Of a stretch of DNA of 64,000 nt, positions 1 through 12,853 are shown one piece after another; the stretch's first letter is position 1; each line of letters begins with the position of its first letter. A model generated the notes under the pieces. The model did no database searches. It was not told the origin of the DNA and worked only from the letters and a program-made list of their open reading frames with translations. This stretch comes from Mixta hanseatica (GTDB taxonomy: Bacteria > Pseudomonadota > Gammaproteobacteria > Enterobacterales > Enterobacteriaceae), in NCBI RefSeq assembly GCF_023517775.1, contig NZ_CP082904.1:1240001-1304000 (forward strand), given 5' to 3'. Position numbers and translations under genes: made by a program.

Positions 1-401
1 CGGAAGATCTGATTAAATTTGGCCTGATTCCTGAGTTTATTGGTCGTTTGCCGGTAGTGGCGACGCTTAATGAGCTGAGTGAAGAAGCGCTGATTCAGAT
101 CCTGCGCGAGCCGAAAAACGCCCTGACGAAACAGTACCAGGCGCTGTTTAACCTGGAAGGCGTTGAGCTGGAGTTCCGTGACGAAGCGCTGACGGCGATC
201 GCCCAGAAAGCGATGTCGCGTAAAACCGGCGCGCGTGGCCTGCGTTCCATCGTAGAAGCCGCGCTGCTGGATACGATGTATGATCTGCCTTCAATGGATG
301 ATGTAGAAAAAGTGGTGATTGATGAGTCCGTAATTGAAGGGCAATCAAAACCGATGCTGATCTACGGTACGCATGAAGCGCAGCAGGCATCTGGCGAATA
401 A
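1..401 (+). CDS. clpX: ATP-dependent Clp protease ATP-binding subunit ClpX (3' part)
   Basis: This is the last ~133 codons of ClpX, the AAA+ unfoldase that recognises substrates and feeds them to ClpP in the cytoplasm. The frame is open from base 3 ([16 protein letters not shown]), so the gene begins outside the window; the TTG at 48 is not a start. The visible part includes the sensor-2 motif K-T-G-A-R-G-L-R near base 225, whose arginine contacts nucleotide in the ClpX family. The C-terminus (…QQASGE) matches E. coli ClpX in my memory. A terminator follows, so lon is transcribed from its own promoter. Confidence 0.97.
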   Translation, partial: EDLIKFGLIPEFIGRLPVVATLNELSEEALIQILREPKNALTKQYQALFNLEGVELEFRDEALTAIAQKAMSRKTGARGLRSIVEAALLDTMYDLPSMDDVEKVVIDESVIEGQSKPMLIYGTHEAQQASGE

Positions 402-430
402 TTCATCAACACAACCAGCAGGTTAGTAAT

Positions 431-461
431 AAAAGGGGGAAATTGTCCCCCTTTTGCTTTT
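431..461 (+). terminator. Rho-independent terminator of clpX
   Basis: AAAAGGGGG (431-439) pairs with CCCCCTTTT (447-455) around a 7-base loop, and the U-rich tail continues with GCTTTT. It sits 30 bases after the clpX stop and ahead of the lon promoter. Confidence 0.88.
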
Positions 462-476
462 CTCACGTCTCGGACA

Positions 477-503
477 TTGAATGTCTGGCAAACATCCCCA
501 TAT
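477..503 (+). promoter_or_regulatory. Sigma-32 heat-shock promoter of lon
   Basis: TTGAA (477-481) and CCCCATAT (496-503) are separated by 14 bases, which fits the RpoH consensus (CTTGAA, 11-16 bases, CCCCATnT). The same element drives heat induction of lon in E. coli. It leaves an ~80-base leader before the lon ATG at 590. Confidence 0.88.
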
Positions 504-589
504 ACTCAAATACCTGTGGGTTCCCTGGCACATAGCCTGCACTATGCGGTACCCATCACCTGGCGGACTTTAAACTAAGAGAGAGCTCT

Positions 590-2944
590 ATGAATCCTGA
601 GCGTTCTGAACGCATTGAAATCCCTGTGTTGCCTCTGCGCGACGTAGTGGTTTATCCGCACATGGTAATTCCGTTGTTTGTTGGTCGGGAAAAATCGATT
701 CGGTGCCTCGAAGCCGCAATGGATCATGATAAAAAGATCATGCTGGTCGCACAGAAAGAGGCTTCAACGGATGAACCTGGCATTAACGATCTCTTCTCTG
801 TAGGGACCGTTTCTTCTATTTTGCAAATGCTGAAACTGCCGGACGGCACCGTAAAAGTGCTGGTAGAGGGGTTACAGCGGGCACGTATTACCCAGCTGGC
901 CGATAACGGCGAGCACTTCACCGCCCAGGCGGAATACCTGGCTTCCCCTGAGATTGAAGAGCGCGAGCAAGAAGTGCTGGTGCGCACCGCCATCAACCAG
1001 TTTGAAGGCTATATCAAGCTCAATAAAAAAATTCCGCCTGAGGTGCTGACCTCGCTGAACAGCATCGACGATGCTGCGCGTCTGGCCGATACCGTGGCGG
1101 CGCATATGCCGCTGAAGCTGGCCGATAAGCAGTCCGTGCTGGAAATGTCCGACGTTAACGAACGTCTGGAATATTTGATGGCGATGATGGAATCGGAAAT
1201 CGACCTGCTGCAGGTAGAAAAACGCATTCGTAATCGCGTCAAAAAACAGATGGAAAAAAGCCAGCGCGAGTACTACCTGAATGAGCAGATGAAGGCCATT
1301 CAGAAAGAGCTGGGCGAAATGGACGATGCGCCGGATGAATATGAAGCGCTGAAGCGTAAAATCGACGCGTCCAAAATGCCGAAAGAGGCGCGTGAAAAAG
1401 CGGAAGCCGAGCTGCAGAAGCTGAAAATGATGTCGCCGATGTCGGCGGAAGCAACGGTGGTTCGCGGCTATATCGAATGGATGGTTCAGGTTCCGTGGAA
1501 TGAGCGCAGCAAGGTGAAAAAAGACCTGCGTAAAGCGCAAGAAACCCTGGATACCGACCATTATGGCCTGGAGCGCGTAAAAGACCGTATTCTGGAATAT
1601 CTGGCGGTACAGAGCCGCGTCAACAAAATCAAAGGGCCGATTCTGTGCCTGGTCGGACCGCCGGGCGTGGGTAAAACCTCGCTGGGGCAGTCTATCGCGA
1701 AAGCGACCGGCCGTAAGTATGTGCGTATGGCGCTGGGCGGCGTGCGCGATGAGGCGGAAATCCGCGGGCATCGTCGTACTTACATCGGTTCTATGCCGGG
1801 CAAGCTGATCCAGAAAATGGCTAAGGTCGGGGTGAAAAACCCGCTGTTCCTGCTGGATGAGATCGACAAGATGTCGTCCGATATGCGTGGCGACCCGGCT
1901 TCAGCGCTGCTGGAGGTACTGGACCCTGAGCAGAACGTGGCGTTCAACGATCACTATCTGGAAGTGGATTACGATCTCTCCGATGTGATGTTCGTCGCGA
2001 CCTCTAACTCAATGAATATCCCGGCGCCGCTGCTGGATCGTATGGAAGTGATTCGTCTTTCCGGCTATACCGAAGATGAAAAGCTCAACATCGCCAAACA
2101 GCATCTGCTGCCGAAACAGATCGAGCGTAACGCGCTGAAATCGAATGAAATTACCGTAGACGACAGCGCGATTGTCGGCATTATTCGTTATTACACCCGC
2201 GAAGCCGGCGTGCGTAGCCTTGAGCGTGAGCTCTCCAAGCTGTGTCGTAAGGCGGTAAAATCGCTGCTGCTGGATAAAAATCTCAAGCACATCGAGATCA
2301 ACGGCGATAACCTGAAAGATTTCCTCGGTGTACAGCGCTTCGATTACGGCCGTGCCGATAACGAAAACCGCGTAGGCCAGGTGACCGGTCTGGCGTGGAC
2401 GGAAGTGGGCGGCGATCTGCTGACCATCGAAACCGCCTGCGTGCCGGGCAAAGGCAAGCTGACCTATACCGGCTCGCTGGGCGAGGTGATGCAGGAGTCA
2501 ATCCAGGCGGCGTTAACCGTGGTGCGCGCGCGCGCGGAGAAGCTTGGCATCAACGGCGACTTCTATGAGAAGCGCGATATCCACGTGCATGTGCCGGAAG
2601 GCGCGACACCGAAGGATGGCCCAAGCGCCGGTATCGCCATGTGCACCGCGCTGGTTTCCTGCCTGACGGGTAACCCGGTGCGCGCGGATGTCGCGATGAC
2701 CGGCGAAATCACGCTGCGTGGCCAGGTATTGCCGATCGGCGGTCTGAAAGAGAAGCTGCTGGCAGCGCATCGCGGCGGTATTAAAACCGTGGTGATCCCG
2801 GATGAGAATAAGCGCGATCTGGAAGAGATTCCGGAAAACGTTTTGGCCGATCTGGATATCCATCCGGTTAAACGCATTGAGGATGTTCTGACGCTGGCCC
2901 TGCAAAATGCGCCCTACGGGATGCAGGTTGCGACGGCGAAATAG
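590..2944 (+). CDS. lon: ATP-dependent protease Lon (La)
   Basis: Lon is a homohexameric AAA+ serine protease that degrades misfolded proteins and regulators such as SulA and RcsA. At 784 residues it has the same length as E. coli Lon. In order it has an N-terminal substrate-binding LON domain (about 10-200), a coiled coil (about 210-300), an AAA+ module with Walker A G-P-P-G-V-G-K-T near residue 356 and Walker B F-L-L-D-E-I-D near 420, and a C-terminal protease domain. The catalytic serine of P-K-D-G-P-S-A-G falls at residue 679 (base 2624), and the partner lysine lies in G-G-L-K-E-K-L near 722. An AGAGAG ribosome site precedes the ATG. A sigma-32 promoter lies upstream and a strong terminator follows. 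Confidence 0.99.
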   Translation: MNPERSERIEIPVLPLRDVVVYPHMVIPLFVGREKSIRCLEAAMDHDKKIMLVAQKEASTDEPGINDLFSVGTVSSILQMLKLPDGTVKVLVEGLQRARITQLADNGEHFTAQAEYLASPEIEEREQEVLVRTAINQFEGYIKLNKKIPPEVLTSLNSIDDAARLADTVAAHMPLKLADKQSVLEMSDVNERLEYLMAMMESEIDLLQVEKRIRNRVKKQMEKSQREYYLNEQMKAIQKELGEMDDAPDEYEALKRKIDASKMPKEAREKAEAELQKLKMMSPMSAEATVVRGYIEWMVQVPWNERSKVKKDLRKAQETLDTDHYGLERVKDRILEYLAVQSRVNKIKGPILCLVGPPGVGKTSLGQSIAKATGRKYVRMALGGVRDEAEIRGHRRTYIGSMPGKLIQKMAKVGVKNPLFLLDEIDKMSSDMRGDPASALLEVLDPEQNVAFNDHYLEVDYDLSDVMFVATSNSMNIPAPLLDRMEVIRLSGYTEDEKLNIAKQHLLPKQIERNALKSNEITVDDSAIVGIIRYYTREAGVRSLERELSKLCRKAVKSLLLDKNLKHIEINGDNLKDFLGVQRFDYGRADNENRVGQVTGLAWTEVGGDLLTIETACVPGKGKLTYTGSLGEVMQESIQAALTVVRARAEKLGINGDFYEKRDIHVHVPEGATPKDGPSAGIAMCTALVSCLTGNPVRADVAMTGEITLRGQVLPIGGLKEKLLAAHRGGIKTVVIPDENKRDLEEIPENVLADLDIHPVKRIEDVLTLALQNAPYGMQVATAK

Positions 2945-2975
2945 TGATTAAAGACAAAATCAGTTAAAAAGCGTC

Positions 2976-3011
2976 GCTGGCAAGTCAAATGGGACTTGCC
3001 AGCTTTTTTTT
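2976..3011 (+). terminator. Rho-independent terminator of lon
   Basis: An 11-bp perfect stem, GCTGGCAAGTC (2976-2986) with GACTTGCCAGC (2993-3003), has a 6-base loop and is followed by eight T residues. Confidence 0.93.
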
Positions 3012-3157
3012 GTGCCGCTAATTTAGAGGGCTGTTGAAACAGCGACCCAGAGAATTCCCGTTGTTTCGGCTCAACAACCTTGATATAACTGGCTGCGCGT
3101 TCGCGTCTGGCTGGAAGTCGGCTGCGATAGTGAATAATAAAAGAGGGGATGAATAGA

Positions 3158-3430
3158 GTGAATAAGTCACAATTGATCGACAAAATTGCCGCAGACGCTG
3201 ATATTTCTAAAGCGGCAGCAGGACGTGTTTTAGATGCTTTTATTGGTTCAGTTTCTGATTCCCTGAAATCAGGCGAAGAAGTGGCGCTGGTTGGCTTTGG
3301 CACGTTTTCTGTACGTGAGCGTTCTGAACGCACTGGCCGTAACCCGCAGACGGGTAAAGAAATTACCATTCCTGCAAGCAAAGTACCTGGCTTCCGTGCC
3401 GGTAAAGCGCTGAAAGACGCGGTGAACTGA
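3158..3430 (+). CDS. hupB: DNA-binding protein HU-beta
   Basis: HU-beta is a small basic nucleoid protein that bends DNA as an HU homodimer or as a heterodimer with HupA. The 90-residue product has the family signature G-F-G-T-F near residue 46, followed by the DNA-binding arm [10 protein letters not shown] chose the GTG at 3158. The ATG at 3149 lies immediately against the GAGGGG ribosome site with no spacing, whereas GTG is about 10 bases downstream, and E. coli hupB also starts with GTG at this codon. The gene stands alone after lon and has its own terminator. Confidence 0.97.
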   Translation: MNKSQLIDKIAADADISKAAAGRVLDAFIGSVSDSLKSGEEVALVGFGTFSVRERSERTGRNPQTGKEITIPASKVPGFRAGKALKDAVN

Positions 3431-3503
3431 TTTACGGTCAACACCATTAAAGCAATTTCTTTGGTGGAGTGAGGACTGATATTGCGTTCTCATGTAACAT
3501 ACG

Positions 3504-3533
3504 GGCACATCAGACAATTGATGTGCCTTTTTT
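3504..3533 (+). terminator. Rho-independent terminator of hupB
   Basis: GGCACATCA (3504-3512) pairs with TGATGTGCC (3519-3527), followed by six T residues. Confidence 0.92.
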
Positions 3534-3676
3534 ATTCTGACAGGTGACAAACGTCAGCAGCGGATGTCAGAGCATGGCCAGGCGCATTTGGCCTGAAAGC
3601 AGCAACGCGCACGCCTGCAAGGATGGGGTGCCTGCGTGAGGTTTACATTCACATTACAGCGGAGTGTTGTCATACC

Positions 3677-6071
<2,395 letters not shown>

Positions 6072-6179
6072 TCCTGTTCCCAGCGCGTATGACAACTTTT
6101 TCGGCCGCCGCGCGCTACTGCTAATCTGAAGAGGTCATACCAGATCGTATGACCTCTAACATTGATAAGGCAAGGCGCT

Positions 6180-6578
6180 ATGCAGACGCTAATAAAAGTA
6201 CGTGGCTATCATCTGGATGTTTATCAACACGTTAATAATGCGCGTTATCTGGAGTTTCTCGAAGAGGCGCGTTGGGCATGGCTGGAGCAGCTGGAAGCCT
6301 TTCACTGGCTGATGGAAAACCAGCTGGCCTTTGTGGTAGTGAATATCAATATTAACTACCGACGCCCGGCGTTGCTGGGAAATGAGCTCTGTATCACCAG
6401 TCGGCTCCTGCAGCTAAACGGCAAGAGCGGGGTGATCGGACAGGAGGTAACGCTGGCAGAGGATGGCGCTGCGATTGCCGATGCGACCTTAACCTTTGTC
6501 TGTATTGACCTGAAAACGCAAAAAGCGCTACCGCTGGAAGGGGAACTGCTGACGCGGATGGAAACGTTGCTGAGCTAA
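6180..6578 (+). CDS. fadM: Long-chain acyl-CoA thioesterase FadM (YbaW)
   Basis: FadM is a cytoplasmic hot-dog-fold thioesterase (4-hydroxybenzoyl-CoA type) that hydrolyses acyl-CoAs arising during beta-oxidation, notably 3,5-tetradecadienoyl-CoA in E. coli. The 132-residue product equals the E. coli length. It carries the family pattern Y-Q-H-V-N-N-A-R-Y, whose tyrosine/asparagine region forms the active site, followed by E-F-L-E-E-A-R-W. Start chosen at 6180 (M-Q-T-L-I-K-V-R-G) because it matches E. coli; the ATG six codons upstream is not conserved. It converges on queC. Confidence 0.95.
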   Translation: MQTLIKVRGYHLDVYQHVNNARYLEFLEEARWAWLEQLEAFHWLMENQLAFVVVNININYRRPALLGNELCITSRLLQLNGKSGVIGQEVTLAEDGAAIADATLTFVCIDLKTQKALPLEGELLTRMETLLS

Positions 6579-6593
6579 CGTTGCTAACATGCT

Positions 6594-6621
6594 GGCAGCC
6601 GGGGAAAGCCTGGCTGCCTTT
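6594..6621 (+). terminator. Hairpin between convergent fadM and queC
   Basis: GGCAGCC (6594-6600) pairs with GGCTGCC (6612-6618), then TTT. The T-tract is short, so termination is plausible but modest. Confidence 0.6.
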
Positions 6622-6632
6622 AACCCGAACGC

Positions 6633-7328
6633 TTAACGTAAGCCGGTTTTCTGCTGCATGCTGTGCATGACGGCAGCACTCTCTTCCTGATAGTTTTTCA
6701 GCCCGTTCGCGCGTAGATGACAGGCGGCGCATTCACCACAGCCGTCGCCCTTAATACCGTTATAGCAGGTCAGCGTATCCTGACGTACCAAAGGTAACTG
6801 CTGCCAATAATCCGCCAACGCCCAGGTTTCTGCTTTATTCAGCCACATCAGCGGGGTTTCAAAACGTACGGGGCGAGCCATCCCCAGCTCTACGGCATGA
6901 TTTAATGCTTTAACAAACTCATCGCGACAGTCCGGATAACCAGAGAAATCGGTCTCGCAAACGCCGGTAATCACCGCCTCGGCTTCAACCTGATAAGCAT
7001 AAATTGAGGCCAGAGTAAGAAAGAGAATATTGCGTCCCGGCACAAAGGTGCTGGGCAACCCGCTGGCGCCAGCGTCATATTGTGGGACCGGGATGTTATC
7101 GCGCGTCAGGCTGCTGATAGCCAGCTCATTCAGCAGTGTAACGTCCAGCACTTTATGGGCGCGGGCGCCAAGCCGAATCGCCAGTTCGCGCGCAACGTCG
7201 ATCTCCTGACGATGCCGCTGGCCATAGTCAAAGGTAACGCAGTGAACTTCGTCATATTGCGCTAACGCCTGGATCAGGCAGGTTGTGGAGTCCTGTCCGC
7301 CGCTGAAAACTACCACTGCTCGTTTCAT
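6633..7328 (-). CDS. queC: 7-cyano-7-deazaguanine synthase QueC
   Basis: QueC converts 7-carboxy-7-deazaguanine to preQ0 using ATP and ammonia, a step in queuosine synthesis for tRNA. The 231-residue product has the E. coli length. The PP-loop ATP pyrophosphatase motif S-G-G-Q-D-S is at residues 9-14, F-V-P-G-R-N-I-L-F is mid-protein, and a zinc cluster of cysteines near the C-terminus (C-Y-N-G…G-C-G-E-C-A-A-C) closes the protein. It is transcribed alone and converges on fadM. The ybaE and cof genes that flank queC in K-12 are not here. Confidence 0.97.
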   Translation of the reverse strand: MKRAVVVFSGGQDSTTCLIQALAQYDEVHCVTFDYGQRHRQEIDVARELAIRLGARAHKVLDVTLLNELAISSLTRDNIPVPQYDAGASGLPSTFVPGRNILFLTLASIYAYQVEAEAVITGVCETDFSGYPDCRDEFVKALNHAVELGMARPVRFETPLMWLNKAETWALADYWQQLPLVRQDTLTCYNGIKGDGCGECAACHLRANGLKNYQEESAAVMHSMQQKTGLR

Positions 7329-7450
7329 TTTTTAGCCTTACTTATTCTGTTCAGGCTTATGGTAATGCCAGACGCGCAAGAAAGGTAGTCTGTACGGGCG
7401 GTTCGCCCCGGGCGGCAACGGCAAGCGGTGAGTTAGCGCATCCGTTTGGA

Positions 7451-8488
7451 TTAGTCGCGCAGCTGCGCCAGCCATGGCGTCAGATCGCCTACCCGGCTCT
7501 CGACCCATTGCGTATCGTACCAGGTATCCAGGTAGCGCTCGCCGCTGTCGCAGAGCAGCGTCACAATCGCACCTTCGCGCTGCTGTTGGCGCATGCGCTG
7601 CGCCACCTGAATCGCCCCCCAGAAATTGGTGCCGGTAGAGGCGCCCGGTTTTTTGCCGAGGATTTGAGCCAGATAGTGCATTGCCGCGGCGGAGGCAGCA
7701 TCGGGAACGCGCAGTATCTCGTCGATTACCTCAGGAATAAAAGAGGGCTCGACGCGTGGACGCCCAATCCCTTCAATGCGGCTGCCGACGGCGCTGCGTA
7801 AAGAGACGTCACGGGTATGCCAGTAATCGTGAAAAACGGAGTTTTCCGGATCCACCAGCAGCAGACGCGTGGCATGGCCCTGATAGCGTAAATAGCGTCC
7901 TAGGGTGGCCGAGGTGCCGCCGGTGCCGGCAGACATCACGATAGTTTCGGGAATGGGAAAAGGTTCGCTGGCCATCTGGCGAAAGATGCTTTCAGCAATA
8001 TTATTGTTGCCACGCCAGTCGGTGGCGCGTTCAGCATAGGTGAACTGATCCATAAAATGGCCGTTAAGATCGCGCGCCAGTCTTTCAGCTTCCTCATAAA
8101 TGGCGCAGGGATCCTGAACAAAGTGGCATTGGCCGCCGTAAAAGGTAATTTGTTCTACTTTGCGTCGCGCAGTGCTGGCTGGCATCACAGCGATAAACGG
8201 CAGGCCAAGCAGGCGGGCAAACCAGGCTTCAGAAACTGCAGTGCTGCCGGATGAGGCTTCAATTATGGTGGTTCCGGCTTGAATCCAGCCGTTACTCAAG
8301 CCATAGAGAAACAGCGAGCGGGCCAGGCGATGTTTCAGGCTACCGGTTGGATGGGTGCTTTCATCTTTAAGGTAAAACCAGATGCCTGGAAATTGGGGCA
8401 GGGTAAAACGGATCAGATGCGTTTCGGCTGAGCGCTGAAAATCCGCATTGATTTCATTAATAGCGTATTTAACCCACTGGCTGCTCAT
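7451..8488 (-). CDS. PLP-dependent cysteine synthase-family enzyme, probable cysteine desulfhydrase
   Basis: This 345-residue protein has the fold-type II PLP enzyme pattern of cysteine synthase/cystathionine beta-synthase relatives. It shows a PLP-lysine motif T-G-S-L-K-H-R near residue 45-50, a substrate loop S-S-G-S-T, and a glycine-rich phosphate-binding motif G-T-G-G-T-S. It is divergent from decR, the Lrp-type activator that senses cysteine. Erwiniaceae have an inducible cysteine desulfhydrase (called CcdA in Pantoea, from memory) that detoxifies cysteine to pyruvate, ammonia and sulfide, and position and family fit that role. I chose the ATG at 8488 (M-S-S-Q-W-V-K-Y-A) with GGGGGA upstream rather than the start 14 codons earlier. 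It could instead be a synthase, because the fold alone does not settle direction. Confidence 0.8.
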   Translation of the reverse strand: MSSQWVKYAINEINADFQRSAETHLIRFTLPQFPGIWFYLKDESTHPTGSLKHRLARSLFLYGLSNGWIQAGTTIIEASSGSTAVSEAWFARLLGLPFIAVMPASTARRKVEQITFYGGQCHFVQDPCAIYEEAERLARDLNGHFMDQFTYAERATDWRGNNNIAESIFRQMASEPFPIPETIVMSAGTGGTSATLGRYLRYQGHATRLLLVDPENSVFHDYWHTRDVSLRSAVGSRIEGIGRPRVEPSFIPEVIDEILRVPDAASAAAMHYLAQILGKKPGASTGTNFWGAIQVAQRMRQQQREGAIVTLLCDSGERYLDTWYDTQWVESRVGDLTPWLAQLRD

Positions 8489-8604
8489 GATTCTGTTTCC
8501 CCCGATAATAAACGCCCTAGCGTAAGGCATTCAGCGGAAAAAAGGTTTGCCATATTTCCTGTATAATGGAGTATCCATAGCAAAAATTTCTCCGGGAGGG
8601 GCAG
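8489..8604. promoter_or_regulatory. Divergent control region between the cysteine enzyme gene and decR
   Basis: These 116 bases separate two divergent starts. A consensus-like -10 hexamer TATAAT lies at 8562-8567 in the decR direction; I see no good -35 at the usual spacing. An AT-rich core at 8547-8567 is a likely place for DecR binding. Lrp-family regulators commonly control the adjacent divergent gene, but I cannot name a specific operator from the sequence. Confidence 0.4.
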
Positions 8605-9066
8605 GTGTTAGATAAAACCGATCGTAAGCTGCTGGCGTTGCTGCAACAGGATTGTACGCTTTCGCTGCAGACGTTAGCCGATGCCGTTAATCTCACCACC
8701 ACGCCCTGCTGGAAACGGCTTAAAAAGCTGGAAGATGACGGTATTATTCGCGGACGCGTCGCGCTGCTGGATAAAGAGAAGCTGGGGCTGGGATTAACCG
8801 CCTTTATGTTGATTAAAACCCAGCAGCATAACCGTGAGTGGTACCAGGAATTTGTTAGCGTGGTGCAAGGCCTGCCCGAAGTGATGGCCTTTTATCGCAT
8901 GGCGGGCGAATATGATTATCTGTTACGCATCCAGGTTGCCGATATGAAGCAGTATGATGCGCTGTATAAACGTCTGGTTAACGGCGTCAGCGGCCTGATC
9001 GACGTAACCTCCAGTTTTGCTATGGAAGAGATAAAATACACCACGGCATTACCTGTTGAACCCTGA
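8605..9066 (+). CDS. decR: Lrp/AsnC-family cysteine-responsive regulator DecR (YbaO)
   Basis: DecR is a 153-residue Lrp/AsnC transcription factor that, in E. coli, activates cysteine detoxification when cysteine is in excess. The N-terminal winged helix (about 1-60: [12 protein letters not shown]…[11 protein letters not shown]) is followed by a RAM effector domain (about 65-150). The gene starts with GTG at 8605, preceded by GGGAGGGG, and the protein matches E. coli DecR over its length. It is divergent from a cysteine synthase-family enzyme, which suggests local regulation. The mdlA gene starts 53 bases downstream. Confidence 0.93.
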   Translation: MLDKTDRKLLALLQQDCTLSLQTLADAVNLTTTPCWKRLKKLEDDGIIRGRVALLDKEKLGLGLTAFMLIKTQQHNREWYQEFVSVVQGLPEVMAFYRMAGEYDYLLRIQVADMKQYDALYKRLVNGVSGLIDVTSSFAMEEIKYTTALPVEP

Positions 9067-9119
9067 TCTTTTCTACAGCCTGTTAAGGCTGATCGTTTAA
9101 CCCTGCAGGACAATTTTTT

Positions 9120-10898
9120 GTGCGATTGTTTAGCCAGTTAAGTTGGTATTTTCTTCGTGAGTGGCGGCGCTATCTCGGCGCGGTTTCTCTGTTAATCGTC
9201 ATTGCGATTTTGCAGCTGCTGCCGCCCAAAATCGTGGGCATTATCGTCGATGGCGTTACGCTGCATAACCTGAGCGCAGGTTCCGTGATGATGTGGATCG
9301 GCGTTATGCTGGTGACCGCGTTGGTGGTTTATCTGCTGCGCTACGTCTGGCGTGTGCTGCTGTTTGGCGCCTCCTATCAGCTGGCGGTTGAGCTGCGAGA
9401 AGATTTCTATCGCCAGCTGAGTCGGCAGCATCCCGAGTTCTATCTGCGTCACCGTACCGGCGATCTGATCGCGCGCGCGACAAACGATGTCGACCGCGTG
9501 GTATTTGCCGCCGGGGAAGGGGTGTTAACGCTGGTAGACTCGCTGGTAATGGGCTGCGCGGTGCTAATTGTGATGAGCACGCAAATCAGCTGGCAGCTTA
9601 CGCTGCTGGCGCTGGTGCCAATGCCGATTATGGCAATGATGATTAAGCGTTACGGCAGCCAGCTGCACCAGCGCTTTAAACTGGCGCAGGCGGCGTTTTC
9701 CTCGCTTAACGATCAGGCTCAGGAAAGTCTGACCAGCATCCGCATGGTGAAAGCTTTCGGCCTGGAAGATCACCAGTCGCGGCAGTTTGCCGCTATCGCC
9801 GCCGATGCCGGGGAAAAAAATCTGCGCGTGGCGCGCGTGGATGCCCGTTTCGATCCCACTATCTATATCGCGATCGGCTTATCCAATCTGTTGGCGATTG
9901 GCGGCGGCAGCTGGTTTGTCTGGCATCAGCAGATGACGCTGGGTCAGTTAACCAGTTTCGTTATGTATCTCGGCCTGATGATTTGGCCGATGCTGGCGCT
10001 GGCGTGGATGTTTAACATCGTTGAGCGCGGCAGCGCAGCCTGGAGCCGCATCCGCTCGCTGCTGTCAGAAGCGCCGGCGGTGGAAGACGGCAGCAAAATC
10101 CTGCCGGAAGGACGCGGCGTGCTGCAGGTGGCGATTCGTGAATTCAGCTATCCGGGCAACGCAAAACCGGCGTTGAAAAATCTCAATTTTAACCTTAAGC
10201 CGGGGCAGATGCTGGGGCTTTGCGGCCCGACCGGCGCCGGGAAAAGTACGCTGCTGAGCCTGATCCAACGCCATTTCGATATCTCCCAGGGCGATATCCG
10301 CTATCACGCCATCCCTTTGACGCAGCTGCGGATCGACAGCTGGCGCGGGCGGCTGGCGGTAGTGAATCAGACGCCGTTTCTGTTTTCCGATACCGTAGCC
10401 AACAATATTGCGCTGGGCCGTCCCGGCGCCAGCCGCGATGACATAGAACGTGCGGCTAAGTTGTCAAGCGTACATGAGGATATTTTGCGTTTGCCGCAGG
10501 GATATGAAACCGAGGTGGGTGAACGCGGCGTGATGCTTTCCGGTGGCCAGAAACAGCGCATTTCTATCGCGCGTGCCCTACTGCTGAATGCCGAAATCCT
10601 GATTCTGGATGATGCGCTTTCGGCGGTAGATGGGCGTACCGAGCACCAGATTTTGCATAACCTGCTCCGCTGGGGCCAGGGACGCACGGTGATTATCAGC
10701 GCCCATCGATTGTCGGCGCTGACCGAGGCGAATGAGATCCTGGTTATGCAGCAGGGCGTGGTGGCGCAGCGCGGCGATCATAACGCACTGTTACAGCAGC
10801 CAGGCTGGTATAGCGATATGTATCGCTATCAGCAACTGGAGGCCGCGTTGAATGAGGATGAAGATAGCCGTAGCAGCGAGGAGAAGCATCATGGCTGA
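9120..10898 (+). CDS. mdlA: ABC exporter half-transporter MdlA
   Basis: MdlA is a type IV ABC exporter half-transporter expected to pair with MdlB as a multidrug/peptide-type heterodimer in the inner membrane; its natural substrate is unknown. The 592 residues comprise an N-terminal six-helix membrane domain (about 1-320) and a C-terminal ATPase. Walker [10 protein letters not shown] is near residue 370, the signature L-S-G-G-Q near 473, Walker B L-I-L-D-D-A-L after that, and the H-loop (S-A-H-R) near the end. The ATP-site residue after Walker B is Asp (L-D-D) rather than Glu, which is the usual sign of a degenerate site in a heterodimeric exporter. The start is GTG at 9120, as its alignment with E. 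coli MdlA requires. Confidence 0.95.
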   Translation: MRLFSQLSWYFLREWRRYLGAVSLLIVIAILQLLPPKIVGIIVDGVTLHNLSAGSVMMWIGVMLVTALVVYLLRYVWRVLLFGASYQLAVELREDFYRQLSRQHPEFYLRHRTGDLIARATNDVDRVVFAAGEGVLTLVDSLVMGCAVLIVMSTQISWQLTLLALVPMPIMAMMIKRYGSQLHQRFKLAQAAFSSLNDQAQESLTSIRMVKAFGLEDHQSRQFAAIAADAGEKNLRVARVDARFDPTIYIAIGLSNLLAIGGGSWFVWHQQMTLGQLTSFVMYLGLMIWPMLALAWMFNIVERGSAAWSRIRSLLSEAPAVEDGSKILPEGRGVLQVAIREFSYPGNAKPALKNLNFNLKPGQMLGLCGPTGAGKSTLLSLIQRHFDISQGDIRYHAIPLTQLRIDSWRGRLAVVNQTPFLFSDTVANNIALGRPGASRDDIERAAKLSSVHEDILRLPQGYETEVGERGVMLSGGQKQRISIARALLLNAEILILDDALSAVDGRTEHQILHNLLRWGQGRTVIISAHRLSALTEANEILVMQQGVVAQRGDHNALLQQPGWYSDMYRYQQLEAALNEDEDSRSSEEKHHG

Positions 10899-12660
10899 TA
10901 CCAGAAAACTTTGGCCGACGCTGAAAAGGCTACTCTCCTATGGCAAACCCTGGCGCAAAGCGCTATCGCTGGCGGTGCTGATGCTATGGGTCGCCGCCGC
11001 TGCCGAGGTGTTGGGCCCGGTGCTGATCGGCTACTTTATCGATAATTTAGTGGCTCAGCACCGGATGCCCATTGGGCTGGCGGTTGGGCTGGCCAGCGCT
11101 TTTATTCTGCTGCAGGCGCTGGCGGCGTTGCTACATTACTGGCAGGCGCTGCTGTTTAACCAGGCGGCGGTGGGAGTTGTACAGCGTCTGCGCTCCGATG
11201 TGATGGACGCCGCTTTGCGGCAGCCGCTCAGCGCCTTTGATCAGCAGCCGGTAGGCCAGATTATCTCACGCGTAACCAACGATACCGAAGTGATCAAAGA
11301 TCTGTGGGTCACGGTGGTGGCGACCGTCCTGCGCAGCGCGGCGTTAATTGGCGCGATGCTGATCGCCATGTTTAGCCTGGACTGGCGGATGGCGCTGGTG
11401 GCGGTAGTGATTTTCCCGCTGGTGCTGACCGTGATGCTGATTTATCAGCGTTACAGCACGCCGATTGTTCGACGGGTGCGCAGCTACCTGGCCGATATCA
11501 ATAACGGTTTCAACGAAGTGATTAACGGCATGAGCGTTATCCAGCAGTTCCGTCAGCAGGCACGGTTCGGCGAACGGATAGGGGAGGCCAGCCGTTCGCA
11601 CTATCTGGCGCGTATGGAGACGTTAAGGCTGGATGGGTTTTTGCTGCGGCCATTGCTCAGTCTGTTTTCCGCCGCCATTCTGTGCGGGCTGCTGATGCTG
11701 TTTAGTTTCTCTACGGTCGGCGTATTTGAAGTCGGCGTGCTGTACGCCTTTATTAGCTATCTGGGGCGGTTAAACGAGCCGCTGATTGAATTAACCACGC
11801 AGCAATCGATGCTGCAGCAGGCTATCGTGGCCGGCGAGCGTATTTTTGAATTAATGGATGCGCCGCGTCAGCATTACGGTCAGGAGCAGCAGCCGTTACA
11901 CAGCGGCCGCATTGATATTGAGCATCTTAGCTTTGCCTATCGTGACGGACGCAATGTGCTGGAGGATATTTCACTACAGGTGCCTTCACGTAGTTTTGTC
12001 GCGCTGGTCGGCCATACCGGCAGCGGGAAAAGCACGCTTGCCAGCCTGTTGATGGGCTATTATCCGGTGAAGCAGGGCCGCATTTATCTGGACGGGCGTC
12101 CGCTGGATCAGTTCAGCCATCAGGCGCTGCGTCAGGGGGTGGCGATGGTACAGCAGGATCCGGTGGTGTTGGCCGACAGCTTCTTCGCCAATGTGACGCT
12201 GGGACGCGATATTAGCGAGCAGGCGGTATGGGAGGCGCTGGAAGCCGTTCAGCTGGCGGAGCTGGCGCGCGGCCTTACCGACGGCATCCATACCCGTCTT
12301 AATGAACAAGGCAATAATTTGTCGGTAGGACAGAAACAGCTGCTGGCGCTGGCGCGCGTACTGGTTGCCGAGCCGCAAATCCTTATTTTGGATGAAGCGA
12401 CAGCCAATATCGATTCCGGTACCGAACAGGCAATTCAGCGCGCCCTCCAGGAAGTCAGAAAGAAAACCACGCTGGTGGTTATCGCGCACCGGCTCTCTAC
12501 TATTACCGAGGCCGATACGATTTTAGTTTTGCATCGTGGCCAGGCGGTTGAGCAAGGGACGCATCCTCAGCTACTGGCGCAACAGGGGCGTTACTGGCAG
12601 ATGTATCAGTTGCAGCAGGTGGGGAGTGAGCTGACAACGGGCATTGCCGAAGGTACATGA
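10891..12660 (+). CDS. mdlB: ABC exporter half-transporter MdlB
   Basis: MdlB is the partner of MdlA: 589 residues with a six-helix membrane domain followed by an ATPase domain. Walker A is G-H-T-G-S-G-K-S-T, the signature region reads L-S-V-G-Q-K-Q, and Walker B is I-L-I-L-D-E-A-T with the catalytic Glu that MdlA lacks, so the pair looks asymmetric. I chose the ATG at 10891 because GAGGAG lies just upstream and the start overlaps the mdlA stop by 8 bases, indicating translational coupling; an in-frame upstream ATG at 10852 lies inside mdlA. Confidence 0.95.
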   Translation: MADTRKLWPTLKRLLSYGKPWRKALSLAVLMLWVAAAAEVLGPVLIGYFIDNLVAQHRMPIGLAVGLASAFILLQALAALLHYWQALLFNQAAVGVVQRLRSDVMDAALRQPLSAFDQQPVGQIISRVTNDTEVIKDLWVTVVATVLRSAALIGAMLIAMFSLDWRMALVAVVIFPLVLTVMLIYQRYSTPIVRRVRSYLADINNGFNEVINGMSVIQQFRQQARFGERIGEASRSHYLARMETLRLDGFLLRPLLSLFSAAILCGLLMLFSFSTVGVFEVGVLYAFISYLGRLNEPLIELTTQQSMLQQAIVAGERIFELMDAPRQHYGQEQQPLHSGRIDIEHLSFAYRDGRNVLEDISLQVPSRSFVALVGHTGSGKSTLASLLMGYYPVKQGRIYLDGRPLDQFSHQALRQGVAMVQQDPVVLADSFFANVTLGRDISEQAVWEALEAVQLAELARGLTDGIHTRLNEQGNNLSVGQKQLLALARVLVAEPQILILDEATANIDSGTEQAIQRALQEVRKKTTLVVIAHRLSTITEADTILVLHRGQAVEQGTHPQLLAQQGRYWQMYQLQQVGSELTTGIAEGT

Positions 12661-12731
12661 CGCTTTTTCGCACTCTTTTCAGGCATGATTATCAGAAAGT
12701 TCCCTATGAATGCACGCTGAAGCGGCTTAAC

Positions 12732-12746
12732 GCACCATAAAGGTGC
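12732..12746. promoter_or_regulatory. NtrC (GlnG) binding site upstream of glnK
   Basis: GCACC-ATAAA-GGTGC is a perfect 5-5-5 dyad and fits the NtrC consensus TGCACC(N5)GGTGCA. Its centre is about 125 bases upstream of the sigma-54 -12 element, a usual enhancer distance. Confidence 0.82.
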
Positions 12747-12784
12747 ATTTTTTCTGGCTGCTCCCGCTCCTTTTTCCCCGCTCA

Positions 12785-12809
12785 CGGCCTGCTTATTCTG
12801 AGCAGGCCG
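12785..12809. other. GC-rich inverted repeat in the glnK upstream region
   Basis: CGGCCTGCT (12785-12793) and AGCAGGCCG (12801-12809) form a 9-bp stem with a 7-base loop. There is no T-tract. It lies between the NtrC site and the sigma-54 promoter and may end the mdlAB transcript. Confidence 0.5.
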
Positions 12810-12853
12810 CTGTTCTGCGGCTTACCGCGACACTTTTACTTTTCCCGCACAGC

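Noticed and set aside
872..1771. 299-codon open frame opposite lon
   Set aside because: Antisense shadow of lon, no start signal.
3149..3157. ATG start of hupB three codons upstream
   Set aside because: It abuts the ribosome site, and E. coli hupB starts at the GTG used here.
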